Below are positions 34,859-43,545 of a DNA stretch of 64,000 bases, one piece after another (within the stretch, counting starts at the first letter, position 1; the number at the start of each line of letters is the position of its first letter). Made by a program: the position numbers and the translations under genes. The notes under the pieces were generated by a model that was not told the DNA's origin, ran no database searches, and was given only the letters and a program-made list of their open reading frames with translations. The DNA comes from Rivularia sp. PCC 7116 (GTDB lineage: Bacteria > Cyanobacteriota > Cyanobacteriia > Cyanobacteriales > Nostocaceae): the NCBI RefSeq assembly GCF_000316665.1, contig NC_019678.1, forward strand, positions 620,001 through 684,000. Direction: 5' to 3'.

Positions 34859-37303
34859 ATGACAAAGCGCAAACAAAGATTATTCTCAATTTTCCGAGTG
34901 GCAGTTTTGTGTCTAATCATGTTGCTGCTCTGGAGCGGTAATAGCTGGGCGCAAATTACCTCTGATGCTAAGATTGAACCTTTAATTGAAAAATTAGCAA
35001 ATAAAAATACTCGTGTTATTGATGCTGCTGATGCTTTGGTAAATATTGGCTCTCCAGCAGTATCGGCACTGATTGAAGCTTTAAAAAATGAAGATAGTAA
35101 CCTGCGTTGGCGTGCGGCTTCGGTTTTGAGCGATTTGGGTGCGGAAGCTGCACCTGCGGTACCTGCTTTGACTGAGGCTTTGCAAGATGATGATGCACAG
35201 GTAAGGTTATACGCCACAATTGCTTTAGGTAATATTGGTGAAGCTGCAAAACCGGCTGTTCCAGCTTTGATGGCAGCTTTGCAGGATAAGGAACAGTACG
35301 TGCGAATTTACGCTCCTTCAGCTTTGCGGAAAATTGGTGTGGAAGCAAAGGTTGCTGTTCCCGCATTGGTGGGGGCTTTGCAAGATAAAAATGCCGGGGT
35401 ACGGTTGAATGCTGCTTATGCTTTGGGTTCAATTGGTACCGAAGCATCTGAAGCAATTCCCAATTTAATTAAACTTTTAGATGACGAGCAATTTTATGTA
35501 CGTTATGCAGCAGTCAAAGGTTTGAGTGATATAGCTGCTGGGTTTCAGGATAAAGCAGCGAGTCTTCCAAGTTCAAAGCTAGCCAAACTGATATCGGATT
35601 TTGATAAAGTCCTTAATATTCTTGAAGACGATAAGCACAAATTTACTCAAGAAGAAATTGCTAAAATTCGCCGTCCCCTTAATGCAATTAAAACGGAGAA
35701 GGATAGCCGTTTGCTGGATAAAAGCCGGGAATGGGTTCTCAAGCACAAGCTATTTTTAGGAATTGCGGCTTACGTTACTTTGCTACCGTTATTGTGGTTG
35801 ATTCTCCTGCGAGTCAAACCTTTGTGGTTGCTACAGCTTAATAACGCGCTCAAACCCTACACCGATTTTTCTCTACCGCTGATTAGTATTAACGTACCGC
35901 TAAGATACGTGTTATTTGTCGGCTGGTTTCATTATCATCCTAGAGTGCTTGATGCTTGGGTAAAAAAATATATTGAATCGGCAAGAGAGCAGTTTCCGAA
36001 AAAAGATACCGTAAATAGTCGCTCTACTTATATTCCGATTCCTGTAATTCTTGAAGGTAATACAATCGGGGAACTATCTGCGGAAAATCTGCGCCCAACT
36101 TTCAACAAACAGCGTACTTGCTTGTTGATTAATGGTGAAGGTGGCATTGGTAAAACGAGTTTAGCTTGTCAAATCGCTCGCTGGGCAATGGCAGAAGACG
36201 AAAAGGATAGATTGAGCGAACATTTGATGTTACCCGTGCTTTTAGAGGAAGAATTTCGTGAAATTGAAGATAAATCAACACTTTTAGAAGCGATTCGCGG
36301 ACAATTACAGGCTTTGATTGACGAACCGAATCCAATCTGTGAAGAGTTACTGGTACCCTTGTTAAGAAAGAAACGCGTTTTGGTAATTGTTGACCGTTTT
36401 TCAGAATTAAATCAAGCTACACGAGATGCCATTCAGCCAGATTCGCCGGAGTTTTCGGTAAATTCTTTGGTGATTACTTCGCGATTAGAAGAGAAGTTGG
36501 GACGAGTAAATAAAACAACTATTAAACCGTTGAGAATTGAAGCAAATAAACTTTCCTCATTTATGGAAGCTTATTTAATGCAGCGAGGTAAACGGGATGA
36601 ATTCACCGATAAAGAATTCTTTGATGCTTGTAATCGTCTTTCAGAAATGGTTAGCGAGCGTAATATTACGGTATTACTGGCTAAACTATATGCCGAGCAG
36701 TTGATTGCAAATGCTCAAAAGCAGCAAGGAAATACCTTGCCAGAAAACGTTCCTAGTTTAATGCTGGGATATTTAAACGAAGTCAATCGAGATGTCACTG
36801 ACGAAACGATTGATGATAGAACAGTACATCAAGATATGAAAGCTATAGCTTGGGAATGTTTGCAGCAAAGCTTTCAACCGGGGAATGCAAAGTTAGTAAA
36901 TGCTATTGATGCCTTAGAGGCTTTGGGTATCGATGAACCCGAAGCACACTTGGAATATTTAGAAAACCGCTTGCATCTGATTCAAACTATTGGTTACGCC
37001 AAAGATGAAATTCGTTTTTGTTTAGATCCATTAGCGGAATATTTAGCTGCTTTGTATGCAGTTGATATTTACGGGAATAATGATAGTAAATGGCGTTCCT
37101 TATTCTTTAAGAAAGCTGAAGATTTAGTTAATCAAAATGGCAAAGATAATATCAAAGGTTTTGTTTTAGCAATGCGGGATTGTTATTTATCTCAGATTAA
37201 TGATGCAAAAGATACAGATTTTGTAGTCCAGAAATTGAATAAATTAGCAGGCGTGAATAATTCTGGAAGTGCGAGTAAACCAGTTCAATCTACGACATCG
37301 TAG
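34859..37303 (+). CDS. membrane-spanning HEAT-repeat / NACHT-type STAND ATPase
   Basis: I start it at ATG 34859 (MTKRKQRLFSIFRVAVLCLI), 814 residues; AAGG lies about 16 bases upstream, which is weak. Residues 1-31 look like a signal peptide ending SWA-Q. About 40-225 hold four to six HEAT repeats (for example AAPAVPALTEALQDDDAQVR). A helix near 297-317 (LGIAAYVTLLPLLWLILL) spans the membrane. From about 410 a NACHT ATPase follows: Walker A GEGGIGKTS near 425, Walker B RVLVIVDRFSEL, sensor VITSR, and FCLDPLAEYLAALY in the winged-helix region. HEAT repeats would lie outside the cytoplasm and the ATPase inside, suggesting transmembrane sensing. The trigger and output are unknown. Confidence 0.85.
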   Translation: MTKRKQRLFSIFRVAVLCLIMLLLWSGNSWAQITSDAKIEPLIEKLANKNTRVIDAADALVNIGSPAVSALIEALKNEDSNLRWRAASVLSDLGAEAAPAVPALTEALQDDDAQVRLYATIALGNIGEAAKPAVPALMAALQDKEQYVRIYAPSALRKIGVEAKVAVPALVGALQDKNAGVRLNAAYALGSIGTEASEAIPNLIKLLDDEQFYVRYAAVKGLSDIAAGFQDKAASLPSSKLAKLISDFDKVLNILEDDKHKFTQEEIAKIRRPLNAIKTEKDSRLLDKSREWVLKHKLFLGIAAYVTLLPLLWLILLRVKPLWLLQLNNALKPYTDFSLPLISINVPLRYVLFVGWFHYHPRVLDAWVKKYIESAREQFPKKDTVNSRSTYIPIPVILEGNTIGELSAENLRPTFNKQRTCLLINGEGGIGKTSLACQIARWAMAEDEKDRLSEHLMLPVLLEEEFREIEDKSTLLEAIRGQLQALIDEPNPICEELLVPLLRKKRVLVIVDRFSELNQATRDAIQPDSPEFSVNSLVITSRLEEKLGRVNKTTIKPLRIEANKLSSFMEAYLMQRGKRDEFTDKEFFDACNRLSEMVSERNITVLLAKLYAEQLIANAQKQQGNTLPENVPSLMLGYLNEVNRDVTDETIDDRTVHQDMKAIAWECLQQSFQPGNAKLVNAIDALEALGIDEPEAHLEYLENRLHLIQTIGYAKDEIRFCLDPLAEYLAALYAVDIYGNNDSKWRSLFFKKAEDLVNQNGKDNIKGFVLAMRDCYLSQINDAKDTDFVVQKLNKLAGVNNSGSASKPVQSTTS

Positions 37304-37949
37304 AATATTCTCAAGAGAATGGCTGTATTAGCTGCTACCTCTATCGCCGCTAGTATATAGCGCTTCTCATTTGAATGGAATACAAATTTAACCTCATCCC
37401 GTCCTACGGACACTCCTCTTTTTAGTCAGTGAGGGGAAGGGGGTGAGGTTCATTTGTACGCAAAAATATCATTATTATTATTGCATTAATTTTACTTGTA
37501 GCCTCACACAATGGCCATTGCATTCTGCCCGCGTCTGACATACAAATGAAACTCGCAGCAGCTTAGAACGTCAATAACTCCGTAATTGTCTTGTGAAATT
37601 AAAATAAATACTACATTGTTTTAAATTAGCATACGTATTAATACGATTTTTATAGGTTTTGTTCAACTAATTAAAAAGAATTTTACTTCTACTACGCAAA
37701 TATTTGAGTGCATTTCTATTAACATGCAATTAAGAATATAAAGTTTGTCTATACTTGTGTGAAAATGCCGAAAAAGTATGAAATTAATCAAATTATTTAA
37801 ATATTCTCTGGCTAAGTTTTAATACTGAGGACAGAGTATAAAATAAACAATATAAATGAAGTATAGCGCGGTTGTTTTGATAGATATCTAACAATAAAAC
37901 CGGGTTTAATCGATTTTTAATTAATGCTTATTAACAGAGGATGTTGAAA
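37304..37949. other. non-coding region with MITE-like repeat
   Basis: 646 bases without a gene. The first third contains the 78-bp inverted-repeat unit listed separately. After 37560 the DNA is AT-rich and leads to the ribosome site of the PG-binding gene. No other feature is supported. Confidence 0.5.
37381..37458. repeat. 78-bp inverted-repeat unit (MITE-like)
   Basis: TACAAATTTAACCTCATCCC at the left matches the inverse of GGGTGAGGTTCATTTGTA at the right, apart from a small indel. The middle contains GTCC(TAC)GGAC. It has no coding capacity. Confidence 0.55.
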
Positions 37950-38480
37950 ATGAAAAAACTAGGAAAGTTATCTAAATTTGTTATTTCTGCTGCTATTGTT
38001 GGTTCAGTTGTTACTGCTGCAAGCGCTGCACAAGCTTTAACTTTAAGGCAGGGTACAACTGGTTATAACGTTAGAGCTATACAAACAGAACTCCGAAATA
38101 GAGGTTACTTCCCTCGGAGCGTTTCTTCGACTGGATACTATGGCACTATTACCAGAACTGCTGTAATGAGATTTCAGCGTGCGAATGGTTTGAGAGTAGA
38201 TGGTATTGCTGGTCCTAGAACCCTTGCAGCAATGGGTTATTCCGGCACGGGTGGTCGTTTTGTTAGTACCCAAGCGATTAGCAATGGAACTGCAACCGGA
38301 GTTGTTCAAGTTCGTACTAGATTAAATGTTCGCTCTGGTCCTGCTATCTCATATACAAAGCTTGGTTCTCTGCCTTCCGGACAGGCAGTGAACATTGTGA
38401 ACCAGCGAAATGGATGGTACCAACTTGAGTCTCCTGAAGGTGAATACTGGGTAAACTCTCGATACGTTAGGGTTCGCTAG
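37950..38480 (+). CDS. secreted peptidoglycan-binding / SH3-domain protein
   Basis: I choose ATG 37950 (MKKLGKLSKFVISAAIVGSV), with AGAGG nine bases upstream; the ATG three codons earlier lacks spacing. The 176-residue protein has a signal peptide (about 1-30, cleaving after AQA). A PG-binding-1 domain follows at about 33-85 (LRQGTTGYNVRAIQTELRNR, then VDGIAGPRTLAAMGY). A bacterial SH3 domain ends it at about 108-176 (RTRLNVRSGPAISYTKLGSL, then WYQLESPEGEYWVNSRYV). It is likely a periplasmic or cell-surface wall-binding protein without catalytic domain. A strong hairpin lies downstream. Confidence 0.88.
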   Translation: MKKLGKLSKFVISAAIVGSVVTAASAAQALTLRQGTTGYNVRAIQTELRNRGYFPRSVSSTGYYGTITRTAVMRFQRANGLRVDGIAGPRTLAAMGYSGTGGRFVSTQAISNGTATGVVQVRTRLNVRSGPAISYTKLGSLPSGQAVNIVNQRNGWYQLESPEGEYWVNSRYVRVR

Positions 38481-38553
38481 GTAGTAGAAATATTCCTCCT
38501 GTATCCTTAAAGAATGCGCGGGAAAGTCAAGAACTAAATATGTGAAACTGTAG

Positions 38554-38599
38554 TGCCGTCTTGGCTGGGTGTCCTTATGGACCGAGTGCCAAGACGGCA
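38554..38599 (+). terminator. hairpin after the PG-binding gene
   Basis: TGCCGTCTTGGC pairs perfectly with GCCAAGACGGCA, with an inner GTCC/GGAC stem. It lies between convergent genes. There is little U-tract, so it may be a repeat copy serving as a 3' end. Confidence 0.55.
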
Positions 38600-38621
38600 T
38601 TACTTATAATAATTTCACGAA

Positions 38622-39311
38622 TCATTTAGTACTGCTATGACGAGCATAATTTTTTATATAATCTGGAACTTCAATACCCTCAATTAAACGCTCATCATCA
38701 ATAGCTTTACCTGGAAGCATCTGCAATGGTAAAACACCAGCCCACACTGGTAAATCGTAATCTGCTTCATCATCTACAGGATTACCAGTACGCACCTTTG
38801 CTGATGCTTCTGTCAGAGTTAGAGAAAGTACCATTGTTCCCTGCAATTCTTGCTTGTGTGGCTGGCGTACTTCTTGCCAACGTTTTGATACAACGTGTTC
38901 GGTAAAGGCTCGCAGCGCTTCATATTTTTCTTCAGTGTCAGTAACTAGCATTGCAGTACCAAATATTACTACCGAACGATAATTCATGGAATGATGGAAA
39001 GCAGAACGTGCTAATACGAGTCCATCTAATAAAGTTACCGTAACGCATACTTCAATACCCTGATTTAAAGTACGCAACATTCTACTTGCTGGTGAACCAT
39101 GAATATATAGTTTGTCATCTACTCTTCCGTAAGCAGTAGGAATTACAAAGGGTTGATTGTTTACTGTGAATCCAACATGACAAATTAACGCTTCATCTAA
39201 AATATTGTAAATAGCTTGAGTTTCGTAATTACCGCGTTTAGGTAATCTTTTAATTTGGCTGCGTTTGCTTGGTGTCAGTTGTTGGTTCGTTGTGTTGTTT
39301 AAACTAGTCAT
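38622..39311 (-). CDS. pyridoxamine 5'-phosphate oxidase family (flavin-binding split-barrel) protein
   Basis: The 229-residue protein begins with a basic, Thr/Gln-rich stretch (about 1-28), then the split barrel: ILDEALICHVGFTVNNQPFV followed by IPTAYGRVDDKLYIHGSPAS and SVVIFGTAMLVTDTEEKYEA. This order fits the Pyridox_ox_2 (nitroimidazole-resistance-like) group that binds FMN. The enzymatic role is unclear. It is convergent with the PG-binding gene and followed upstream by a GNAT gene on the same strand, separated by 76 bases. No unusual feature is seen. Confidence 0.85.
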   Translation of the reverse strand: MTSLNNTTNQQLTPSKRSQIKRLPKRGNYETQAIYNILDEALICHVGFTVNNQPFVIPTAYGRVDDKLYIHGSPASRMLRTLNQGIEVCVTVTLLDGLVLARSAFHHSMNYRSVVIFGTAMLVTDTEEKYEALRAFTEHVVSKRWQEVRQPHKQELQGTMVLSLTLTEASAKVRTGNPVDDEADYDLPVWAGVLPLQMLPGKAIDDERLIEGIEVPDYIKNYARHSSTK

Positions 39312-39387
39312 GGTTTTTTTATTGTAGTGATTGATTCAATTACTAAAAGTCACACGTCATTTGCTACAAAGCGGGAATTGGAGTAAA

Positions 39388-39867
39388 TTAAATTAGATTT
39401 AATTGCATTGCATTACTTGGTAAAAAGCCTAAATTTTCATAAACGGGTTTTCCTGCTGGTGAAGCGTTTAAAATAGCTTTTGTACAATTGATAGATTTTA
39501 AATGCTTAATTGTAGCGTTTGTTAATTGTTTGGCGATTCCTTTTCTACGGTGAGATGGTGCAACGTAGACACCCCAAATATATCCGTATTTACGATATTC
39601 TTCTTCTAAGATTAGTGGATATAAACCAGTAAACAACTGACAGCTTGCAGAACCTATGATTATGTCGTCAACTTCTGCAACAAAACCTTTATAGAATAAG
39701 TTTTGACGAGCTTGTTTGATAAATTCCTGAGTCAGATTGCGGTGGTTCGGTTTAATGTAATTTTCAGCAACTCCAATGTCTAACCACATCTGATAAAAAT
39801 GTTCTGCAATCACTGAATCTTCTTGTGGAGTTGTTTCTCGAATATTAAGGTTTATTTCGTTATACAT
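39388..39867 (-). CDS. GNAT family N-acetyltransferase
   Basis: The 159-residue protein shows the acetyl-CoA-binding motif A as YVAPSHRRKGIAKQLTNATI (about 101-120), preceded by the beta-4 strand IIGSASCQLF and followed by TKAILNASPAGKPVYENLGF. It is a single-domain acetyltransferase; the substrate cannot be inferred. It is on the same strand as the split-barrel gene downstream and the broken MOSC gene upstream (66-base gap), which could be a loose operon. Confidence 0.85.
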   Translation of the reverse strand: MYNEINLNIRETTPQEDSVIAEHFYQMWLDIGVAENYIKPNHRNLTQEFIKQARQNLFYKGFVAEVDDIIIGSASCQLFTGLYPLILEEEYRKYGYIWGVYVAPSHRRKGIAKQLTNATIKHLKSINCTKAILNASPAGKPVYENLGFLPSNAMQLNLI

Positions 39868-39933
39868 TCGTTTTTAATTAAATGTTAACAGTTTCTGTAT
39901 GTATATTTTCCCTGTAGGTACTCTGCAATTTTT

Positions 39934-40745
39934 TCACATCAAACTAACTTCATCACCAATTTTAATCAATTGATTCTTAAATTTTTTACTCGCTAATCTA
40001 CTATTAACTGTCAGTTTATAATAATGATTGAAACGAGATTTATTTACCCATTCTGGTAAAGTTTCTCTACGTTTATTGATAAATATTTCCTGAAAATCGC
40101 AATCCATTTTTCCTGTAACTGCATTTCTAGTTGGAACAACACACCGCTGACAGGGATTTATTCCAATAAATTGCAGATTTCCAACCTTAAAAGGAATAAC
40201 ATTATTACTTTCAGAAAATAGCCTATCCTCCCAAAAAGCCGGAACTCCATCAATTTCGATAGTAGTACGCATTCGACGACGGATATGTTCTTCGTTTAAT
40301 TCTGAATACCAGGAAGCAACTTCTTTTAAAGTAGCAGTACTAACGATAGTTGGTCCCGGTGAAACTGTATCATCCGGGAAGCCCGTAATTAAATTTTCTT
40401 GCAATCTGACATTAAAACCAAAAAAGTTACTTAACCAAGCTTCTAAATGCTGTTTTTCAGATTCTAAATGAAAATTTTTTTGCCTATCGCTATCTTGAAT
40501 TTTGAACGAAATAATCTTATTTTCTAAATCAAATTTCGACCTGATTAAATGTATTTTTTCATAGCACTTAGCATTAACGTACTTACCTTGTTCGTCAAAA
40601 ATAGCAAATTGGCGATACGCCACAAGCGTCGCCCTTTAGGGCTATCGCCTTCTAAGGCACCGCTTTCCAAAACCTTTGCTTGCATTACTTCTACCCAATC
40701 GAGGGATTTAATCGGATAGATGCAAATCTTGGCTACATGGGGCAT
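39934..40745 (-). pseudogene. MOSC-domain protein gene interrupted by a 29-bp insertion
   Basis: The minus strand starts MPHVAKICIYPIKSLDWVEV at 40745, the usual MOSC N-terminal beta-barrel start, and reaches ESGALEGD before the frame breaks. The rest (RQFAIFDEQGKYVNAKCYEK to the end at 39934) continues in another frame. Removing 29 bases at 40617-40645 joins EGD to RQFAIFDEQ and gives one uninterrupted protein of about 260 residues with the C-terminal MOSC core (PCQRCVVPTRNAVTGKMD). The family moves molybdenum-cofactor sulfur or reduces N-hydroxylated compounds. Unless frameshifting occurs, the product is lost. Confidence 0.85.
40617..40645. repeat. 29-bp small repeat inserted in a HIP1 site
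   Basis: ACGCCACAAGCGTCGCCCTT plus TAGGGCTAT splits GGCGAT from CGCC; the restored site GGCGATCGCC contains the HIP1 octamer GCGATCGC. GCCCT(TT)AGGGC forms a hairpin inside. Confidence 0.8.
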
Positions 40746-40897
40746 ATTAAGCCTCTAGATAATCGCTGAATCTAAACTTAAAAATAGTGTAATTTGGACA
40801 GTGGTTGATTACAATAGCCACTTTTGATATTTATTACCAATCCACTTTTGTAAAAGTGACTAATATGATTTGATTACCTATCCTTGTTTCTTGATCG

Positions 40898-41059
40898 CTA
40901 ATAATCATCATCAGCTACACAAATCCCTTTGCACTTAATGCCATTTGTTGCCGTGCGCTTGCAATGAGGACATAGAATTTTTTCATTCTCTGTTTCTGAA
41001 TCGCGATTATTACTATTTGATTGTGACTTATCTTGTTCGGAGTGGGGTTCTAAAGTCAT
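40898..41059 (-). CDS. 53-residue protein with CPHC zinc-ribbon-like end
   Basis: ATG at 41059 opens a 53-codon frame on the minus strand. The first half (MTLEPHSEQDKSQSNSNNRD) is hydrophilic and likely disordered. The second half has four cysteines in CPHCKRTATNGIKCKGICVA, that is C-x2-C-x9-C-x3-C, followed by an acidic DDDY end. This suggests a single zinc ribbon. It is too short for the usual gene-calling limits. The function is unknown. It stands alone between two long non-coding gaps. Confidence 0.65.
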   Translation of the reverse strand: MTLEPHSEQDKSQSNSNNRDSETENEKILCPHCKRTATNGIKCKGICVADDDY

Positions 41060-41718
41060 AAAAGAAAAAATATGTTTGCGGTTTTATTCTACATTTTATA
41101 TTTGGCGCTGCCTCATAGCGATATGAATTTATTCTGGTATCTAAAAGCAACTCCCCCAATCCCCGAATTTTAGGGGGCTTTGAGATACATTTCTCCTGCC
41201 AAAATTGGGGGTTGGAGGGCTATTCATATTTTTAATCAGCAACGCCTTATATTTTATTATCCCAATGATACTTTTGGTTAATGACTAAAAGCACAATCTT
41301 ATTTCATCAGCAAAGAAGCTATAGTTTTTACGGCTATCTTCAAAGCATTTCAGACAGTTTCAAATATTACACAATTAAGTTGACTTCTGACCGAAATTAA
41401 CCAAGTGATTCCGCAAATTTCGAGAAAGGAAGCAAACTGCCAATATAATTAGCTCTCTTACCCTATTTTCCACCTCTTATAAACACAAATCCTTAAATAG
41501 AGAAGACTTAATTTAAATATAATAATTTATCCTCAACAATAGTTGTATACTTACGTAGTATAGCTGTTACCTTTCTCATGAGAGCTAAAAAAGCTTGCGA
41601 TCGCAGGCATAATAATATTTGTAAAAACAAATACATGAATCTGTACATCAGTCCCGAAATAGTCAAATTTCGACGAAAAACTTAGTCAGTAGAAAATACT
41701 GTGGGGGAGTAGAGAGCA
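41060..41718. other. divergent intergenic region with dispersed repeat
   Basis: 659 bases lie between the 53-residue gene and the radical SAM gene. At 41150-41220 a repeat of the CCCCCAATCCCCGAATTTTA type, related to 6677-6694, is seen. A GCGATCGC site lies at about 41598. The last bases hold the strong ribosome site GGGGGAG of the next gene. No other gene is supported. Confidence 0.5.
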
Positions 41719-43302
41719 ATGCGAGTTTTATTAATTTATCCTTTATTTCCAAAAACTTTTTGGTCGTATGAAAAAATTTTGGAGCTAGTAGATAAAAAAG
41801 TCTTATTACCACCTTTAGGTTTAGCTACAGTAGCCGCAATTTTGCCTCAAGAGTGGGAATTTAAATTAGTAGACCGTAATATTCGCTCGGTGACAGAAGC
41901 AGAATGGGAATGGGCAGATATGGTGATTTTATCTGCAATGATTGTGCAAAAAGAGGATTTAGTAAATCAGATAAAAGCTGCAAAACAACGCGGTAAATTA
42001 GTTGCTGTTGGTGGTCCATATCCAACTTCCGTACCAGCAGAAGCTCAGAAAGCTGGAGCAGATTTTCTCATTCTTGATGAAGGGGAAATTACCTTACCAA
42101 TGTTTGTAGAAGCTGTACAAACTGGTCAAACAAGCGGTGTATTTCGCGCTACAGAAAAACCAGATGTCACCGCAACACCAATCCCTCGTTTCGACTTATT
42201 GGAAAGAGATGCTTACGACATGATGTCGGTACAGTTTTCTCGGGGTTGTCCGTTTCAATGCGAATTCTGCGACATTATTGTGCTTTACGGACGCAAACCC
42301 CGAACCAAATCCCCAGAACAACTTTTAGCCGAACTAGATTGTTTGTATGAATTGGGTTGGCGCGGTGGTATATTCATGGTGGATGATAACTTTATTGGCA
42401 ACAAGCGCAACGTTAAACTGTTGCTCAGAGAGTTAAAAGTATGGATGAAAGAACACGAATATCCATTCCGTTTTGATACTGAAGCCTCAGTCGATTTAGC
42501 ACAAGACCCAGAATTGATGGAATTGATGGTTGAGTCTGGTTTTGCTGCGGTATTTTTGGGTATTGAGACACCAGATGAAGATAGTTTGCAGCTAACAAAG
42601 AAGTTTCAAAATACCCGTAACTCGCTGGTTGAATCCGTGCAAGATATTATCAAAGCGGGTTTGCGTCCGATGGCTGGGTTTATCATTGGCTTCGATGGGG
42701 AAAAATCTGGTGCTGGATCTCGCATTGTCGCTTTTGCAGAGCAAGCAGCGATTCCCTCAACAACTTTTGCGATGCTGCAAGCATTACCGAATACTGCATT
42801 GTGGCATCGTTTAGAGAAAGAAGGAAGAATGCGCGAATCTAAAGACGGAAACATTAACCAAACCACGTTGATGAATTTTATTCCCACTCGTCCTTTAGAA
42901 GATATTGCCAGGGAATATATTGAAGCATTTTGTGCTTTATATGACCCAACTGCTTATTTAGACCGTACCTATCGCTGTTTCTTGATGATGGGTAAACCGA
43001 GTTGGAAAGCACCTGCAAAAGCACCAGAATGGAAGATTGTTAAAGCATTTGCGACTATTGTTTGGCGACAAGGTGTTAAGCGCGAAACTAGGTGGAAATT
43101 TTGGCATCATTTATTCGGTATTCTCAAGCATAATCCCGCAGTTTTGGAACATTATTTATCTTCTTGCGCTCATAACGAACATTTTCTTGAGTACCGTCAA
43201 ATTGTCCGCGAACAAATCGAATCTCAAGTTGAAGAGTATTTAGCGCAAGGTGCAGAAAAACCTTATATTCCTGTTAAAAAAGCTGAAGTTGTTAAAGCTT
43301 AA
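41719..43302 (+). CDS. B12-binding radical SAM protein
   Basis: The 527-residue protein starts at ATG 41719 behind GGGGGAG. Residues 1-140 form a cobalamin-binding fold (MRVLLIYPLFPKTFWSYEKI; VAVGGPYPTSVPAEAQKAGA). The radical SAM cluster motif is C177, C181 and C184 (RGCPFQCEFCDI). GGIFMVDDNFIGNKRNVKLL and AVFLGIETPDEDSLQLTKKF are typical barrel segments. A C-terminal region of about 130 residues follows, as in cyanobacterial DUF4070-type members. Related proteins methylate unactivated carbons; hopanoid methylase HpnP has a similar layout, but the sequence is not clearly HpnP. It lies 243 bases before the first giant kinase and is probably separate. Confidence 0.9.
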   Translation: MRVLLIYPLFPKTFWSYEKILELVDKKVLLPPLGLATVAAILPQEWEFKLVDRNIRSVTEAEWEWADMVILSAMIVQKEDLVNQIKAAKQRGKLVAVGGPYPTSVPAEAQKAGADFLILDEGEITLPMFVEAVQTGQTSGVFRATEKPDVTATPIPRFDLLERDAYDMMSVQFSRGCPFQCEFCDIIVLYGRKPRTKSPEQLLAELDCLYELGWRGGIFMVDDNFIGNKRNVKLLLRELKVWMKEHEYPFRFDTEASVDLAQDPELMELMVESGFAAVFLGIETPDEDSLQLTKKFQNTRNSLVESVQDIIKAGLRPMAGFIIGFDGEKSGAGSRIVAFAEQAAIPSTTFAMLQALPNTALWHRLEKEGRMRESKDGNINQTTLMNFIPTRPLEDIAREYIEAFCALYDPTAYLDRTYRCFLMMGKPSWKAPAKAPEWKIVKAFATIVWRQGVKRETRWKFWHHLFGILKHNPAVLEHYLSSCAHNEHFLEYRQIVREQIESQVEEYLAQGAEKPYIPVKKAEVVKA

Positions 43303-43545
43303 GATTTTATTAAATAATAGATGGAAAAATAATGTAGAGATGCTTTGAATATGTTTCTACATTTTTCCTGCTTTGTAGGTTGATTTTGGACTAAGGTAAT
43401 TCTTGCAGAAACAATAAATGGTTTGAACTGGGGAGCATCTTGCACTAAACACAATTAAGCATAAAGATTACTGATTTAACTATAGTTCAATCTAATAATT
43501 TGGGAACAATAAATCCGGAAGCATTTAGATTTAAATCAAAGCAGC

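Noticed and set aside
39934-40745. Programmed frameshift in the MOSC gene
   Set aside because: The extra 29 bases are a recognisable palindromic insertion in a HIP1 site and not a slippery sequence.
41719-43302. Hopanoid C-2 methylase HpnP
   Set aside because: The layout is similar, but N-terminal and cluster regions do not match what I recall of HpnP closely enough; kept as a general B12 radical SAM protein.
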